A stretch of 64,000 nucleotides of DNA, taken from Streptomyces sp. NBC_00525. GTDB lineage: Bacteria; Actinomycetota; Actinomycetes; Streptomycetales; Streptomycetaceae. Made by a program: the position numbers and the translations under genes. A model generated the notes under the pieces. It saw only the letters and a program-made list of their open reading frames with translations, had not been told where the DNA came from and searched no databases. This document shows, piece after piece, positions 33,719 through 42,496 of this stretch. The stretch spans positions 3,782,001 to 3,846,000 of the forward strand of contig NZ_CP107834.1 in the NCBI RefSeq assembly GCF_036346595.1. The letters are read 5' to 3'. The stretch's first letter is position 1; every line of letters starts with the position of its first letter.

Positions 33719-34513
33719 GTGTCCGATGTCGCAGCCGTGCTCGACGATCTGCGCAGGGAGAGCGAGGAACTCGATCTGCTGGTCGCCGGGTTGAGCGTGT
33801 CGCAGTGGGCGGGGGAGACGCCCGCCCAGGGGTGGACGATCGCCCATCAGGTGGCGCATCTGAGCTGGACGGACGGGGTCGCGCTGAAGGCGGTCACCGA
33901 TCCGGCGGGCTTCGGCGGCGAGGTCGAGAAGGCGCTCGCGGACCCCGAGCACTTCGTGGACCGGGCCGCCGGGGAGATCGTCGCCGCGTACGCCCCCGAC
34001 GCCCTGCTCGTCCGCTGGCGCGAGGGCCGCGAGCGGCTGTACGACGCGCTGGCCGCCGCCCCCGCCGGCACGAAGTTCCCCTGGTACGGCCCGCCCATGA
34101 GCATCGCCTCCATGGCGACCGCCCGGCTCATGGAGACCTGGGCCCACGGCCAGGACATCGCCGACGCCCTGGGCGCGACCCGCGCCCCGACCGCCCGGCT
34201 GCGCCATGTCGCCCGCATCGGCGTCCGGGCCCGTGACTACGCCTACTTCGTCCGGGGCGAGCAGGCCCCCGCCGAGGAGTTCCGGGTGGAACTGGAGGCG
34301 CCGGACGGCGAGTTGATCACGTACGGGGCCGAGGACGCGGCCCAGCGTGTCACCGGCCCGCTGTACGACTTCTGCCTGCTGGTCACCCAGCGCGCCCACC
34401 GCGACGACCTCGCGGTGCGGGCCGAGGGCCCGGACGCGGACGCCTGGCTCTCCATCGCCCAGGCATTCGCCGGCCCGGCGGGCGCGGGCAGGGCGCCGAA
34501 GGCGGAGCGATGA
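33719..34513 (+). CDS. TIGR03084 family DinB-like metal-binding protein
   Basis: A 264-residue protein of the mycothiol-dependent maleylpyruvate isomerase/DinB fold: LDDLRRESEELDLLVAGL, GWTIAHQVAHLSWTD with metal-binding His, METWAHGQDIADALG with another His. TIGR03084 proteins occur beside AtuA and acyl-CoA carboxylase genes in actinobacteria; biochemical role unproven. It starts with GTG 58 bases after the operator and is the first gene of the operon, ending in ATGA overlap with the AtuA-like gene. Confidence 0.88.
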   Translation: MSDVAAVLDDLRRESEELDLLVAGLSVSQWAGETPAQGWTIAHQVAHLSWTDGVALKAVTDPAGFGGEVEKALADPEHFVDRAAGEIVAAYAPDALLVRWREGRERLYDALAAAPAGTKFPWYGPPMSIASMATARLMETWAHGQDIADALGATRAPTARLRHVARIGVRARDYAYFVRGEQAPAEEFRVELEAPDGELITYGAEDAAQRVTGPLYDFCLLVTQRAHRDDLAVRAEGPDADAWLSIAQAFAGPAGAGRAPKAER

Positions 34514-36378
34514 GGGGGCCGGCCGGGGCGCCGGGGGCCGGCGGGGCGGAGGTCGGGGCGCCGGGGGCAGGCGGGGCGGAGATCGGGGCGCCGGAGGCCG
34601 GCGGGGCGGAGATCGGGGCGCCAGGGGCAGGCGGGGCGGAGATCGGGGCGCCGGGGGCCGGACCGCAGCCCGGACCCCTCCGCATCGGCAACGCCTCCGG
34701 CTTCTACGGCGACCGCTTCGACGCCCTGCGCGAGATGCTCACCGGCGGCCCCCTCGACATCCTCACCGGGGACTACCTCGCCGAGCTGACCATGCTCATC
34801 CTCGGCCGCAGCCGCCTAAAGGACCCGGCGCGCGGCTACGCCTCCACCTTCCTGCGCCAGCTGGAGGAGGGCCTCGGCCTCGCCCGGGAACGCGGCGTGC
34901 GGATCGTCGCCAACGCGGGCGGCCTCAACCCGGCCGGGCTCGCCGACGCCATCCGGGACCTGGCCGCGAAGGCCGGGGTGCCGGTGCGCGTCGCCCATGT
35001 GGAGGGGGACGCCCTGCCCGTACCGGAGGGGTTCCTCACCGCCAACGCCTACCTCGGGGGAGCGGGCATCGCGGCCTGCCTGCGGGCCGGTGCCGAGGTC
35101 GTCGTCACCGGCCGGGTGACCGACGCCGCCCTCGTCACCGGCCCCGCCGCCGCCCACTTCGGCTGGGGCCCGGACGACCACGACGCGCTGGCCGGTGCCG
35201 TGGTCGCCGGGCACGTCCTGGAGTGCGGCACCCAGGCCACCGGCGGCAACTACGCCTTCTTCCGCGACCACGACCTGCGCCGCCCCGGCTTCCCCGTCGC
35301 CGAGATCCACCCGGACGGCAGCTCCGTCATCACCAAGCACGACGGCACCGGCGGCGTCGTGGACGTCGGCACCGTCACCGCCCAGCTCCTGTACGAGACC
35401 GGCGGCGCCCGGTACGCGGGCCCGGACGTCACCGCCCGGCTCGACACCGTACGGCTGGCGCAGGACGGCCCCGACCGGGTCAGGATCTCCGGCGTACGCG
35501 GGGAGGCCCCGCCGCCCACCCTCAAGGCCGGGCTCACCCGGCTCGGCGGCTGGCGCAACGAGGTCGTCTTCGTCCTCACCGGGCTCGACATCGAGGCCAA
35601 GGCCCAGCTGGTGAAGACCCAGATCGCGGACGCCTTCGCCCACTCCGGGCGCCGGCCGCAGGACGTCCGCTGGGAGCTGGCCCGTACCGACCGGGCCGAC
35701 GCCGGCACCGAGGAGACCGCGAGCGCGCTGCTCCGGCTCGTCGTCCGCGACCCCGAACAGGAGCCCGTGGGGCGGGCGTTGTCCGGCGCGGCGATCGAGC
35801 TGGCCCTCGGCAGCTACCCCGGCTTCCACGTCACCGCGCCGCCCGGCAAGGGCGCCCCCTACGGCGTCTTCGAGGCCCGCTCCGTAGCGGCGGGAGACGT
35901 CGAGCACACCGCCGTACTCCCCGACGGGACCCGGCTCGCGATCCCCCACCCCGTACACACCCGGCACCTCCGGTACGCCGAACAGCCGCCGCTGCCACCG
36001 CCGTTGGAGCCCGGACCCACCCGTCGCGCGCCGCTCGGGCGGATCGCCGGGGCGCGGAGCGGGGACAAGGGCGGGGACGCCAACGTCGGCGTCTGGGTCT
36101 GGGGCGAGGACGCCTGGCGGTGGCTGGCGCACGAGCTGACCGTCGACCGCTTCCGCCGGCTCCTCCCGGAGACCGCCGACCTCACCGTCGTACGCCATGT
36201 CCTGCCGAACCTGCGCGCGCTGAACTTCACCGTGCACGGGCTCCTCGGCGAGGGCGTCGCCGCGCAGCACCGCTTCGACCCGCAGGCCAAGGCCGTGGGC
36301 GAGTGGCTGCGCGCCCGCCATCTGGAGATACCCGTGACCCTGCTGGACCGCACCGCGCACCCGGAGGTGCCCGCATGA
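34510..36378 (+). CDS. AtuA-like (DUF1446) acyl-CoA catabolism protein
   Basis: A 622-residue protein. The first 50 residues are four near-identical decapeptides (PGAGGAEIGA type) encoded by 30-bp repeats. The core domain (about 58-420) begins LRIGNASGFYGDRFDALREML and contains IVANAGGLNPAGLADAI, VVTGRVTDAALVTGPAAAHF and ECGTQATGGNYAFFRD, diagnostic of AtuA. A C-terminal AtuA-like ferredoxin-fold domain (about 510-610) has LGRIAGARSGDKGGDANVGV. AtuA is required for acyclic terpene (citronellate/geranyl-CoA) use in Pseudomonas, with unknown chemistry. Here it is flanked by carboxylase genes, ATGA-coupled on both sides. Confidence 0.9.
   Translation: MRGPAGAPGAGGAEVGAPGAGGAEIGAPEAGGAEIGAPGAGGAEIGAPGAGPQPGPLRIGNASGFYGDRFDALREMLTGGPLDILTGDYLAELTMLILGRSRLKDPARGYASTFLRQLEEGLGLARERGVRIVANAGGLNPAGLADAIRDLAAKAGVPVRVAHVEGDALPVPEGFLTANAYLGGAGIAACLRAGAEVVVTGRVTDAALVTGPAAAHFGWGPDDHDALAGAVVAGHVLECGTQATGGNYAFFRDHDLRRPGFPVAEIHPDGSSVITKHDGTGGVVDVGTVTAQLLYETGGARYAGPDVTARLDTVRLAQDGPDRVRISGVRGEAPPPTLKAGLTRLGGWRNEVVFVLTGLDIEAKAQLVKTQIADAFAHSGRRPQDVRWELARTDRADAGTEETASALLRLVVRDPEQEPVGRALSGAAIELALGSYPGFHVTAPPGKGAPYGVFEARSVAAGDVEHTAVLPDGTRLAIPHPVHTRHLRYAEQPPLPPPLEPGPTRRAPLGRIAGARSGDKGGDANVGVWVWGEDAWRWLAHELTVDRFRRLLPETADLTVVRHVLPNLRALNFTVHGLLGEGVAAQHRFDPQAKAVGEWLRARHLEIPVTLLDRTAHPEVPA
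34531..34650. repeat. Four in-phase 30-bp tandem repeats in the AtuA-like gene
   Basis: Four exact-length 30-bp units starting at 34531, 34561, 34591 and 34621, plus a partial fifth. Differences are confined to a few bases per unit. They encode a low-complexity N-terminal extension of ten-residue units that precedes the conserved domain and is not needed for the family fold. Confidence 0.92.
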
Positions 36379-37973
36379 CCGTCCTGCCCACCGGGCTCGA
36401 CACCGCGAGCCCCGACTACGCGGCCAACCGGGCCGCCATGCTCGACAAGCTCGCCGAACTGGACGCCGCACATGCCACGGCCCTGGCGGGCGGCGGCGAG
36501 AAGTACGTGGAGCGGCACCGGGGGCGCGGCAAACTGCTGGCCCGCGAGCGCGTCGAACTGCTCCTCGACCCGGACACGCCGTTCCTGGAGCTGTCGCCGC
36601 TGGCGGCCTGGGGCAGTGACTATGCGGTGGGCGCCTCGCTCGTCACGGGGATCGGGATGGTGGCGGGCGTCGAGTGCCTGATCACCGCCAACGACCCGAC
36701 CGTACGCGGCGGGGCGTCCAACCCGTGGACGCTGAAGAAGGCGCTGCGGGCCAACGAGATCGCGTTCGCCAACCGGCTGCCCGTCATCAGCCTCGTCGAG
36801 TCCGGCGGCGCCGACCTGCCGTCCCAGAAGGAGATCTTCATCCCCGGCGGGGCCCTCTTCCGCGACCTCACCCGGCTCTCCGCCGCCGGCATCCCGACCG
36901 TCGCCGTCGTCTTCGGCAACTCCACCGCCGGAGGCGCGTACGTCCCCGGCATGTCCGACCACACGGTGATGATCCGGGAACGGTCCAAGGTGTTCCTGGG
37001 CGGGCCGCCGCTGGTGAAGATGGCCACGGGCGAGGAGAGCGACGACGAATCGCTCGGCGGCGCCGCGATGCACGCCCGTACGTCCGGGCTCGCCGACCAC
37101 TTCGCCGTGGACGAGCACGACGCCCTGCGCCAGGCCCGCCGCATTGTCGCCCGCCTCAACTGGCGCAAGGCGCACCCCGAGCCGGGACCGGCCGAACCGC
37201 CCAAGTACGACGAGGACGAGCTGATCGGCATCGTGCCCGGCGACCTCAAGGTGCCGTTCGACCCGCGCGAGGTCATCGCCCGGCTGGTCGACGGCTCCGA
37301 CTTCGACGCGTTCAAACCGCTGTACGGGACGAGCCTGGTCACCGGCTGGGCCGCGCTGCACGGCTACCCGGTCGGCATCCTCGCCAACGCGCAGGGCGTG
37401 CTGTTCAGCGAGGAGTCGCAGAAGGCCGCCCAGTTCATCCAGCTCGCCAACCAGCGCGACATCCCGCTCCTGTTCCTGCACAACACCACCGGCTACATGG
37501 TCGGCAGGGAGTACGAGCAGGGCGGCATCATCAAGCACGGCGCGATGATGATCAACGCCGTCTCGAACTCGAAGGTCCCGCACCTGTCGGTCCTGATGGG
37601 CGCCTCCTACGGCGCCGGCCACTACGGCATGTGCGGCAGGGCGTACGACCCGCGCTTCCTGTTCGCCTGGCCCGGCAGCAAGTCCGCCGTCATGGGCCCG
37701 CAGCAGCTCGCCGGAGTGCTCTCCATCGTCGCCCGCGCCTCGGCCGCCGCCAAGGGCCGCCCGTACGACGACGAGGCGGACGCCGCCCTGCGCGCCATGG
37801 TCGAGCAGCAGATCGAGTCCGAGTCCCTGCCGATGTTCCTGTCCGGACGGCTCTACGACGACGGGGTCATCGATCCGCGCGACACCCGGACCGTCCTCGG
37901 GATGTGCCTGTCCGCCATCCACACCGCACCGATCGAGGGCGCCCGCGGCGGCTTCGGCGTCTTCCGGATGTGA
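36375..37973 (+). CDS. Acyl-CoA carboxylase carboxyltransferase (beta) subunit
   Basis: A 532-residue carboxyltransferase. The N-terminal crotonase-fold half has HRGRGKLLARERVELLLDP and VSLVESGGADLPSQKE, with the acyl-CoA oxyanion region NSTAGGAYVPGMSDHTVMI. The C-terminal half has NAQGVLFSEESQKAAQFIQLANQ, LLFLHNTTGYMVGREYEQGGIIKHGAMM and MGASYGAGHYGMCGRAYDPRF. These match the methylcrotonyl-CoA/geranyl-CoA type rather than the propionyl type. It would transfer CO2 from biotin on the next gene product to a branched enoyl-CoA. ATGA-coupled to AtuA; six bases before the alpha subunit. Confidence 0.93.
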   Translation: MTVLPTGLDTASPDYAANRAAMLDKLAELDAAHATALAGGGEKYVERHRGRGKLLARERVELLLDPDTPFLELSPLAAWGSDYAVGASLVTGIGMVAGVECLITANDPTVRGGASNPWTLKKALRANEIAFANRLPVISLVESGGADLPSQKEIFIPGGALFRDLTRLSAAGIPTVAVVFGNSTAGGAYVPGMSDHTVMIRERSKVFLGGPPLVKMATGEESDDESLGGAAMHARTSGLADHFAVDEHDALRQARRIVARLNWRKAHPEPGPAEPPKYDEDELIGIVPGDLKVPFDPREVIARLVDGSDFDAFKPLYGTSLVTGWAALHGYPVGILANAQGVLFSEESQKAAQFIQLANQRDIPLLFLHNTTGYMVGREYEQGGIIKHGAMMINAVSNSKVPHLSVLMGASYGAGHYGMCGRAYDPRFLFAWPGSKSAVMGPQQLAGVLSIVARASAAAKGRPYDDEADAALRAMVEQQIESESLPMFLSGRLYDDGVIDPRDTRTVLGMCLSAIHTAPIEGARGGFGVFRM

Positions 37974-37979
37974 GTTGAG

Positions 37980-39959
37980 ATGATCACCAGCCTGCTCGTC
38001 GCCAACCGGGGCGAGATCGCCTGCCGGATCTTCCGCACCTGCCGGGCCCTCGGCATCGCCACCGTCGCCGTGTACTCGGACGCCGACGCCGGGGCGCTGC
38101 ACGTCCGGGAGGCCGACACCGCCGTACGGCTGCCGGGCGCGGCCCCCGCCGACACCTATCTGCGCGGCGACCTCGTCGTGGCCGCCGCGCTCGCGGCCGG
38201 CGCGGACGCCGTGCACCCCGGCTACGGCTTCCTCTCCGAGAACGCCGGATTCGCCGCCGCCGTCCAGGACGCCGGGCTGCGCTGGATCGGGCCGCCCGTC
38301 CGGGCGATCCGGCTCATGGCGTCCAAGACCCGCGCCAAGGAACTGATGGCCGCCGCCGGGGTGCCGCTCCTCGCGCCCGTCGACCCGGCCGCCGCGACCG
38401 CCGGCGACCTGCCGCTGCTGCTCAAGGCGGCGGCCGGCGGCGGAGGCCGCGGGATGCGGATCGTACGGGAACTGACCGCGCTGCCCGAGGAGTTGACGGC
38501 CGCCCGCGCGGAGGCGCTGTCCGCGTTCGGGGACGGCGAGGTGTTCGCCGAGCCGTACGTGGAGCGCGGCCGGCACGTCGAGGTCCAGGTGATGGCCGAC
38601 GCGCACGGCGGTGTCTGGGCGCTCGGCACCCGCGACTGCTCGCTCCAGCGCCGCCACCAGAAGGTCATCGAGGAGGCCCCCGCGCCCGGCCTCCCCGACG
38701 AGCTGCGTGAGCGGCTGCACGAGGCCGCGGTGGCCGCCGCCCGCGCCGTCGACTACCGGGGCGCCGGAACCGTGGAGTTCCTGGTCACGGCGGACGGGCG
38801 GCCGTACTTCCTGGAGATGAACACCCGCCTCCAGGTCGAGCACCCCGTCACCGAGGAGGTGTACGGCCTCGACCTCGTCGCGCTCCAGCTCCGCATCGCC
38901 GAGGGCGCGCCGCTGCCGTCCCCCGCACCCCCGCCGCCCTCCGGGCACGCCGTGGAGGCCCGGCTGTACGCGGAGGACCCGGCCAGGGACTGGCAGCCGC
39001 AGGCCGGGACGCTGTACGCGCTCGCGGTGCCGGACGAGCCGGGGCTGCGGCTGGACACCGGATACACCGGGGGCGACACGATCGGCGTCCACTACGACCC
39101 GATGCTCGCCAAGGTGATCGCGCACGCCGGGACGCGCGCCGAGGCCGTACGCCTGCTCGCCCGCGCCCTGGAACGGGCCCGCATCCACGGCCCGGTCACC
39201 AACCGCGACCTCCTCGTCCGCTCGCTGCGCCACCCGGACTTCGCGGCCGCCCGCCCGGACACCGGCTTCTACGACCGCAACCTGCCAGGGCTGACGGAGG
39301 TGGCCGACACGGTCGCCGTCCGGCTCGCCGCCACCGCGGCCGCCGTGGGCGAGGCGGCGCGCAACGCCACCGACACCACCGCGGGTGGCTTCGCCCGGTT
39401 CGGCGCCTGGCGCAACCTCCCCTCGCAGCCCCAGCTCCGCCGCTACCGGGCCGAACCGGACGGCGCCGAGCACGAGATCGCGTACCGGCGGACCCGCGAC
39501 GGGCTGAGGGTGGAGGGCGGCGGGGGCGTCGAGGACGTCCGCGTGGTCGCCGCCGGCCGCGCCCGCGTCACCCTCGAACACGGCGGGGTCACCCGCCACT
39601 ACGACGTACTCGCCCGCGACGGCAGGGTGTACGTGGACACCGCGTCCGGCGCGTACACCTTCACCGCCCTGCCGCGCTTCACCGACCCCGCCGACCGCAC
39701 CGAACCCGGCTCCCTGCTCGCCCCCATGCCCGGCACGGTCGTCCGCCTCGCGGACGGCCTCGCGGAGGGGGCCGCCGTGGCCGCCGGGCAGCCGCTGATC
39801 TGGCTGGAGGCGATGAAGATGGAGCACCGCATCCTCGCCCCCGCCGCCGGCACGCTCACCGCCCTGCATGCCGCGCCCGGCCAGCAGGTGGAGGTGGGCG
39901 CCCTGCTCGCCGTCGTCACGGAATCACCCATGGACCCTTCTGAGGAGCAGTCCGTATGA
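37980..39959 (+). CDS. Acyl-CoA carboxylase biotin carboxylase/BCCP (alpha) subunit
   Basis: A 659-residue protein. Biotin carboxylase N-domain SLLVANRGEIACRIFRTC, ATP-grasp region with LLLKAAAGGGGRGMRIV and VEVQVMADAHGGVWALGTRDCSLQRRHQK, catalytic EMNTRLQVEHPVTE, Biotin_carb_C, then a linker and BCCP with biotinylation motif EAMKMEH (Lys613). It carboxylates its own biotin with ATP and bicarbonate and partners the preceding carboxyltransferase, acting on a branched acyl-CoA in isoprenoid or leucine-like degradation. ATGA-coupled to the dehydrogenase. Confidence 0.94.
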   Translation: MITSLLVANRGEIACRIFRTCRALGIATVAVYSDADAGALHVREADTAVRLPGAAPADTYLRGDLVVAAALAAGADAVHPGYGFLSENAGFAAAVQDAGLRWIGPPVRAIRLMASKTRAKELMAAAGVPLLAPVDPAAATAGDLPLLLKAAAGGGGRGMRIVRELTALPEELTAARAEALSAFGDGEVFAEPYVERGRHVEVQVMADAHGGVWALGTRDCSLQRRHQKVIEEAPAPGLPDELRERLHEAAVAAARAVDYRGAGTVEFLVTADGRPYFLEMNTRLQVEHPVTEEVYGLDLVALQLRIAEGAPLPSPAPPPPSGHAVEARLYAEDPARDWQPQAGTLYALAVPDEPGLRLDTGYTGGDTIGVHYDPMLAKVIAHAGTRAEAVRLLARALERARIHGPVTNRDLLVRSLRHPDFAAARPDTGFYDRNLPGLTEVADTVAVRLAATAAAVGEAARNATDTTAGGFARFGAWRNLPSQPQLRRYRAEPDGAEHEIAYRRTRDGLRVEGGGGVEDVRVVAAGRARVTLEHGGVTRHYDVLARDGRVYVDTASGAYTFTALPRFTDPADRTEPGSLLAPMPGTVVRLADGLAEGAAVAAGQPLIWLEAMKMEHRILAPAAGTLTALHAAPGQQVEVGALLAVVTESPMDPSEEQSV

Positions 39960-41116
39960 GCACCGTCCTCGAAACCGAAGAGCACCAGGCCCTGCGCGCC
40001 GCCGTCGCCGCCCTCGGCAAGCGGTACGGGCGGGAGTACATGACCGGCCTCGTCAGCGAGGGCGGCCACCCGCGCGAGCTGTGGGCGGACGCCGCGAAGG
40101 CCGGCTTCCTCGGCGTGAACCTCCCCGAGGAGTACGGCGGCGGGGGCGCCGGGATGGCGGAACTGTCCATCGTCCTGGAGGAGCTGGGCGCGTCCGGCTC
40201 GCCGCTCCTGATGATGATCGTCTCGCCCGCCATCTGCGGCACGGTGATAGCCCGCTTCGGCACCGACGAGCAGAAGCGGCAGTGGCTGCCCGGCCTCGCC
40301 GACGGCAGCCTGACCATGGCCTTCGGCATCACCGAGCCCGACGCCGGCTCCAACTCGCACCGCATCACCACGACCGCCCGCCGCGACGGCGACGACTGGC
40401 TGCTCACCGGCCGCAAGGTCTTCGTCTCCGGCGTCGACATCGCGGACGCCACCCTCATCGTCGGCCGCACCGAGGACGCGCGGACCGGCAAGCTCAAGGC
40501 GTGCCTGTTCATCGTCCCCCGCGACACCCCCGGCTTCGGGCGGAACCAGATCGACATGGAGGTCCACGCCCCGGAGAAGCAGTTCGAACTCGTCCTGGAC
40601 GACGTACGGCTGCCCGCCGACGCGCTGGTCGGGGATGAGGACGCGGGGCTGCTCCAGCTGTTCGCCGGGCTCAACCCCGAGCGCATCATGACCGCGGCCT
40701 TCGGCATCGGCATGGGCCGTTACGCGCTCGGCCGGGCGGTCGAGTACGCGAAGACGCGCCAGGTGTGGAAGGAGCCCATCGGCGCCCACCAGGCCATCGC
40801 CCACCCGCTGGCCCAGGCCCACATCGAACTCGAACTCGCGCGCCTGATGATGCAGAAGGCCGCCCGCCTGTACGACGCGGGCGACGACCTCGGCGCGGGC
40901 GAGGCCGCGAACATGGCGAAGTACGCGGCGGGCGAGGCATGCGTACGGGCGGTGGACCAGGCGGTGCACACGCTGGGCGGCAACGGCCTCACCCGCGAGT
41001 ACGGCCTCGCCTCGCTGATCACGGGGGCGCGGGTCGCCCGGATCGCGCCGGTGAGCAGGGAAATGATCCTGAACTACGTGTCGCACCAGACGCTGGGGCT
41101 CCCGAAGTCGTACTGA
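39956..41116 (+). CDS. Acyl-CoA dehydrogenase
   Basis: A 386-residue FAD enzyme. N-domain (LGVNLPEEYGGGGAGMAELSIVLEELG), middle domain with the flavin-binding AFGITEPDAGSNSHRITT and RKVFVSGVDIADATLIV, and C-domain with HQAIAHPLAQAHIELELARLMMQKAA and VHTLGGNGLTREYGLASLI, all standard. It would introduce the alpha-beta double bond that makes the enoyl-CoA for the carboxylase. It is the last intact gene of the operon: immediately beyond it lies the TnpB element, and then the remnant of an acyl-CoA synthetase. Confidence 0.94.
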   Translation: MSTVLETEEHQALRAAVAALGKRYGREYMTGLVSEGGHPRELWADAAKAGFLGVNLPEEYGGGGAGMAELSIVLEELGASGSPLLMMIVSPAICGTVIARFGTDEQKRQWLPGLADGSLTMAFGITEPDAGSNSHRITTTARRDGDDWLLTGRKVFVSGVDIADATLIVGRTEDARTGKLKACLFIVPRDTPGFGRNQIDMEVHAPEKQFELVLDDVRLPADALVGDEDAGLLQLFAGLNPERIMTAAFGIGMGRYALGRAVEYAKTRQVWKEPIGAHQAIAHPLAQAHIELELARLMMQKAARLYDAGDDLGAGEAANMAKYAAGEACVRAVDQAVHTLGGNGLTREYGLASLITGARVARIAPVSREMILNYVSHQTLGLPKSY

Positions 41117-41264
41117 GGGACACACACCGCTGTGCTCCGGCCGGGGGAGGAAACGAAGCTCCTGCGGAGCGGGGCGGGGAAGGCCGGTTCACCGCCAGGA
41201 CGGACCGGCGTCCACTCTCAACTGACCGTGCTGGGTTACAAGCTGACGGGATAACATGTGAACT

Positions 41265-42461
41265 GTGAAGGCCATCCACGTGAAGCGGGCGTTCAAGTAC
41301 CGCTTCTATCCGACTGACGTGCAGGCGGCGGAGCTGTCCCGCACGTTCGGCTGCGTGCGGAAGGTCTACAACCTAGCCCTGGCCGCCCGCACGGAAGCGT
41401 GGACGCGACAGGAACGGGTGAACTACAACCAGACGTCGGCAATGCTGACGGCCTGGAAGAAGACCGGGGAACTCGCCTACCTCAACGACGTCTCCTCCGT
41501 CCCGCTCCAACAGGCCCTGCGCCACCTCCAGACGGCATTCACGAACTTTTTCGGCAAACGGTCCAAGTACCCGCGTTTCAAGTCGCGGAAGAAGTCCCGG
41601 AAGTCGGCGGAGTACACCACCAGCGCGTTCCGGTTCCGGGACGGCAGGCTGACCCTGGCGAAGATGGACGCCCCGCTGGACATCGTGTGGTCCCGTCCGC
41701 TGCCCGAAGGCGCGTCGCCGTCCACGGCGACGGTGTCCCAGGACGCGGCCGGACGCTGGTATGTGTCCCTGCTGGTCGAGGACCCCTCCGTCCAGCCGCT
41801 CCCCGCCACCGGCACGGCCGTCGGCATCGACGTCGGCCTCGACCACCTGCTGACGCTGTCGACCGGGGAGAAGGTCTCCAACCCCCGGCACGAGCGACAC
41901 GACCGTGCCCGCCTCGCCAAGGCCCAGCGGCAGCTTGCCCGCAAGGCCAAGGGCGACGGCGCCAACCGGGCCAAGGCACGCCGAAAAGCCGCCAAGGTCT
42001 ACGCACGCATCACCGACCGCAGGCGTGACCACCTGCACAAGCTCACCACTCGGCTCGTTCGTGAGAACCAAACGATCGTGATCGAGGACCTCGCCGTTCG
42101 GAACATGGTGAAGAACAGCAGCCTGGCCCGCGCCATCTCCGATGCCGCGTGGTCGGAGTTCCGGAGCATGCTGGAGTACAAGGCCCAGTGGTACGGCCGC
42201 GAAGTGATCGCGATCGACCGCTGGTTCCCCTCCTCGAAGCTGTGCTCCGCCTGCGGCACCCTGCAGGACAGGATGCCGCTCAACGTCCGCACCTGGACGT
42301 GCGACTGCGGGACGACCCACGACCGGGACGTGAACGCGGCGAAGAACATTCTGGCCGTCGGGCTGACGGCGTCTGTCTGTGGAGCTGGTGTAAGACCCCA
42401 ACGGAGTACTCCGGGCGGGCAGTCGGCGATGAAGCAGAAACCCCTACCGCGCGAGCCGTAG
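41265..42461 (+). CDS. tnpB: TnpB RNA-guided nuclease (IS200/IS605 OrfB)
   Basis: A 398-residue TnpB, full length. N-terminal HTH_OrfB region (FKYRFYPTDVQAAELSRTFGCVRKVYNLAL), OrfB_IS605 core, and the RuvC triad Asp189 (VGIDVGL), Glu274 (IVIEDLAV) and Asp355 (HDRDVNAAKNI). A zinc ribbon has CSAC (327-330) and CDC (346-348). All catalytic residues are present, so it may be active. TnpB proteins use an RNA from the 3' end of their own element to cut DNA matching the sequence beside the right end. GTG start; the second GTG at 41280 is an alternative. Confidence 0.94.
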   Translation: MKAIHVKRAFKYRFYPTDVQAAELSRTFGCVRKVYNLALAARTEAWTRQERVNYNQTSAMLTAWKKTGELAYLNDVSSVPLQQALRHLQTAFTNFFGKRSKYPRFKSRKKSRKSAEYTTSAFRFRDGRLTLAKMDAPLDIVWSRPLPEGASPSTATVSQDAAGRWYVSLLVEDPSVQPLPATGTAVGIDVGLDHLLTLSTGEKVSNPRHERHDRARLAKAQRQLARKAKGDGANRAKARRKAAKVYARITDRRRDHLHKLTTRLVRENQTIVIEDLAVRNMVKNSSLARAISDAAWSEFRSMLEYKAQWYGREVIAIDRWFPSSKLCSACGTLQDRMPLNVRTWTCDCGTTHDRDVNAAKNILAVGLTASVCGAGVRPQRSTPGGQSAMKQKPLPREP

Positions 42462-42496
42462 GACTCCCCCTCCTTCGAGAGGGGGAGGAAGTCAAC
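42370..42496 (+). ncRNA. Probable omega/reRNA of the TnpB element
   Basis: In IS605-group elements the guide RNA overlaps the 3' end of tnpB and the right end. Here a 9-bp stem CTCCCCCTC (42464-42472) / GAGGGGGAG (42479-42487) with loop CTTCGA precedes the element terminus, as the guide-proximal hairpin should. The expected guide begins at about 42496 (AAGTACAAGGGCTACC...), inside the acyl-CoA synthetase remnant. The 5' boundary is a guess. Confidence 0.5.

Larger units (their letters stand above)
41117..42496 (+). mobile_element. IS200/IS605-group element with tnpB only (IS1341 type)
   Basis: Contains an intact tnpB but no tnpA. The right end is recognised by the hairpin CTCCCCCTC/GAGGGGGAG (42464-42487) followed by a GTCAA-type terminus near 42491-42496, after which acyl-CoA synthetase coding sequence resumes. 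The left end is not pinned down: between the dehydrogenase stop and tnpB there are hairpins GCTCC-tgc-GGAGC (41158-41170) and GCCGGT/ACCGGC (41183-41209), but no synthetase 5' part. The insertion is therefore linked to a deletion. Without tnpA it depends on a partner for transposition. Confidence 0.65.

Noticed and set aside
34531..34650. Regular 30-bp repeats as a possible CRISPR array
   Set aside because: Units are contiguous without spacers, in frame and coding; no cas genes.
35859..39869. 1,336-codon open frame on the minus strand
   Set aside because: Antisense shadow of the carboxylase genes; composition is typical of GC-rich complement and no domain is visible.
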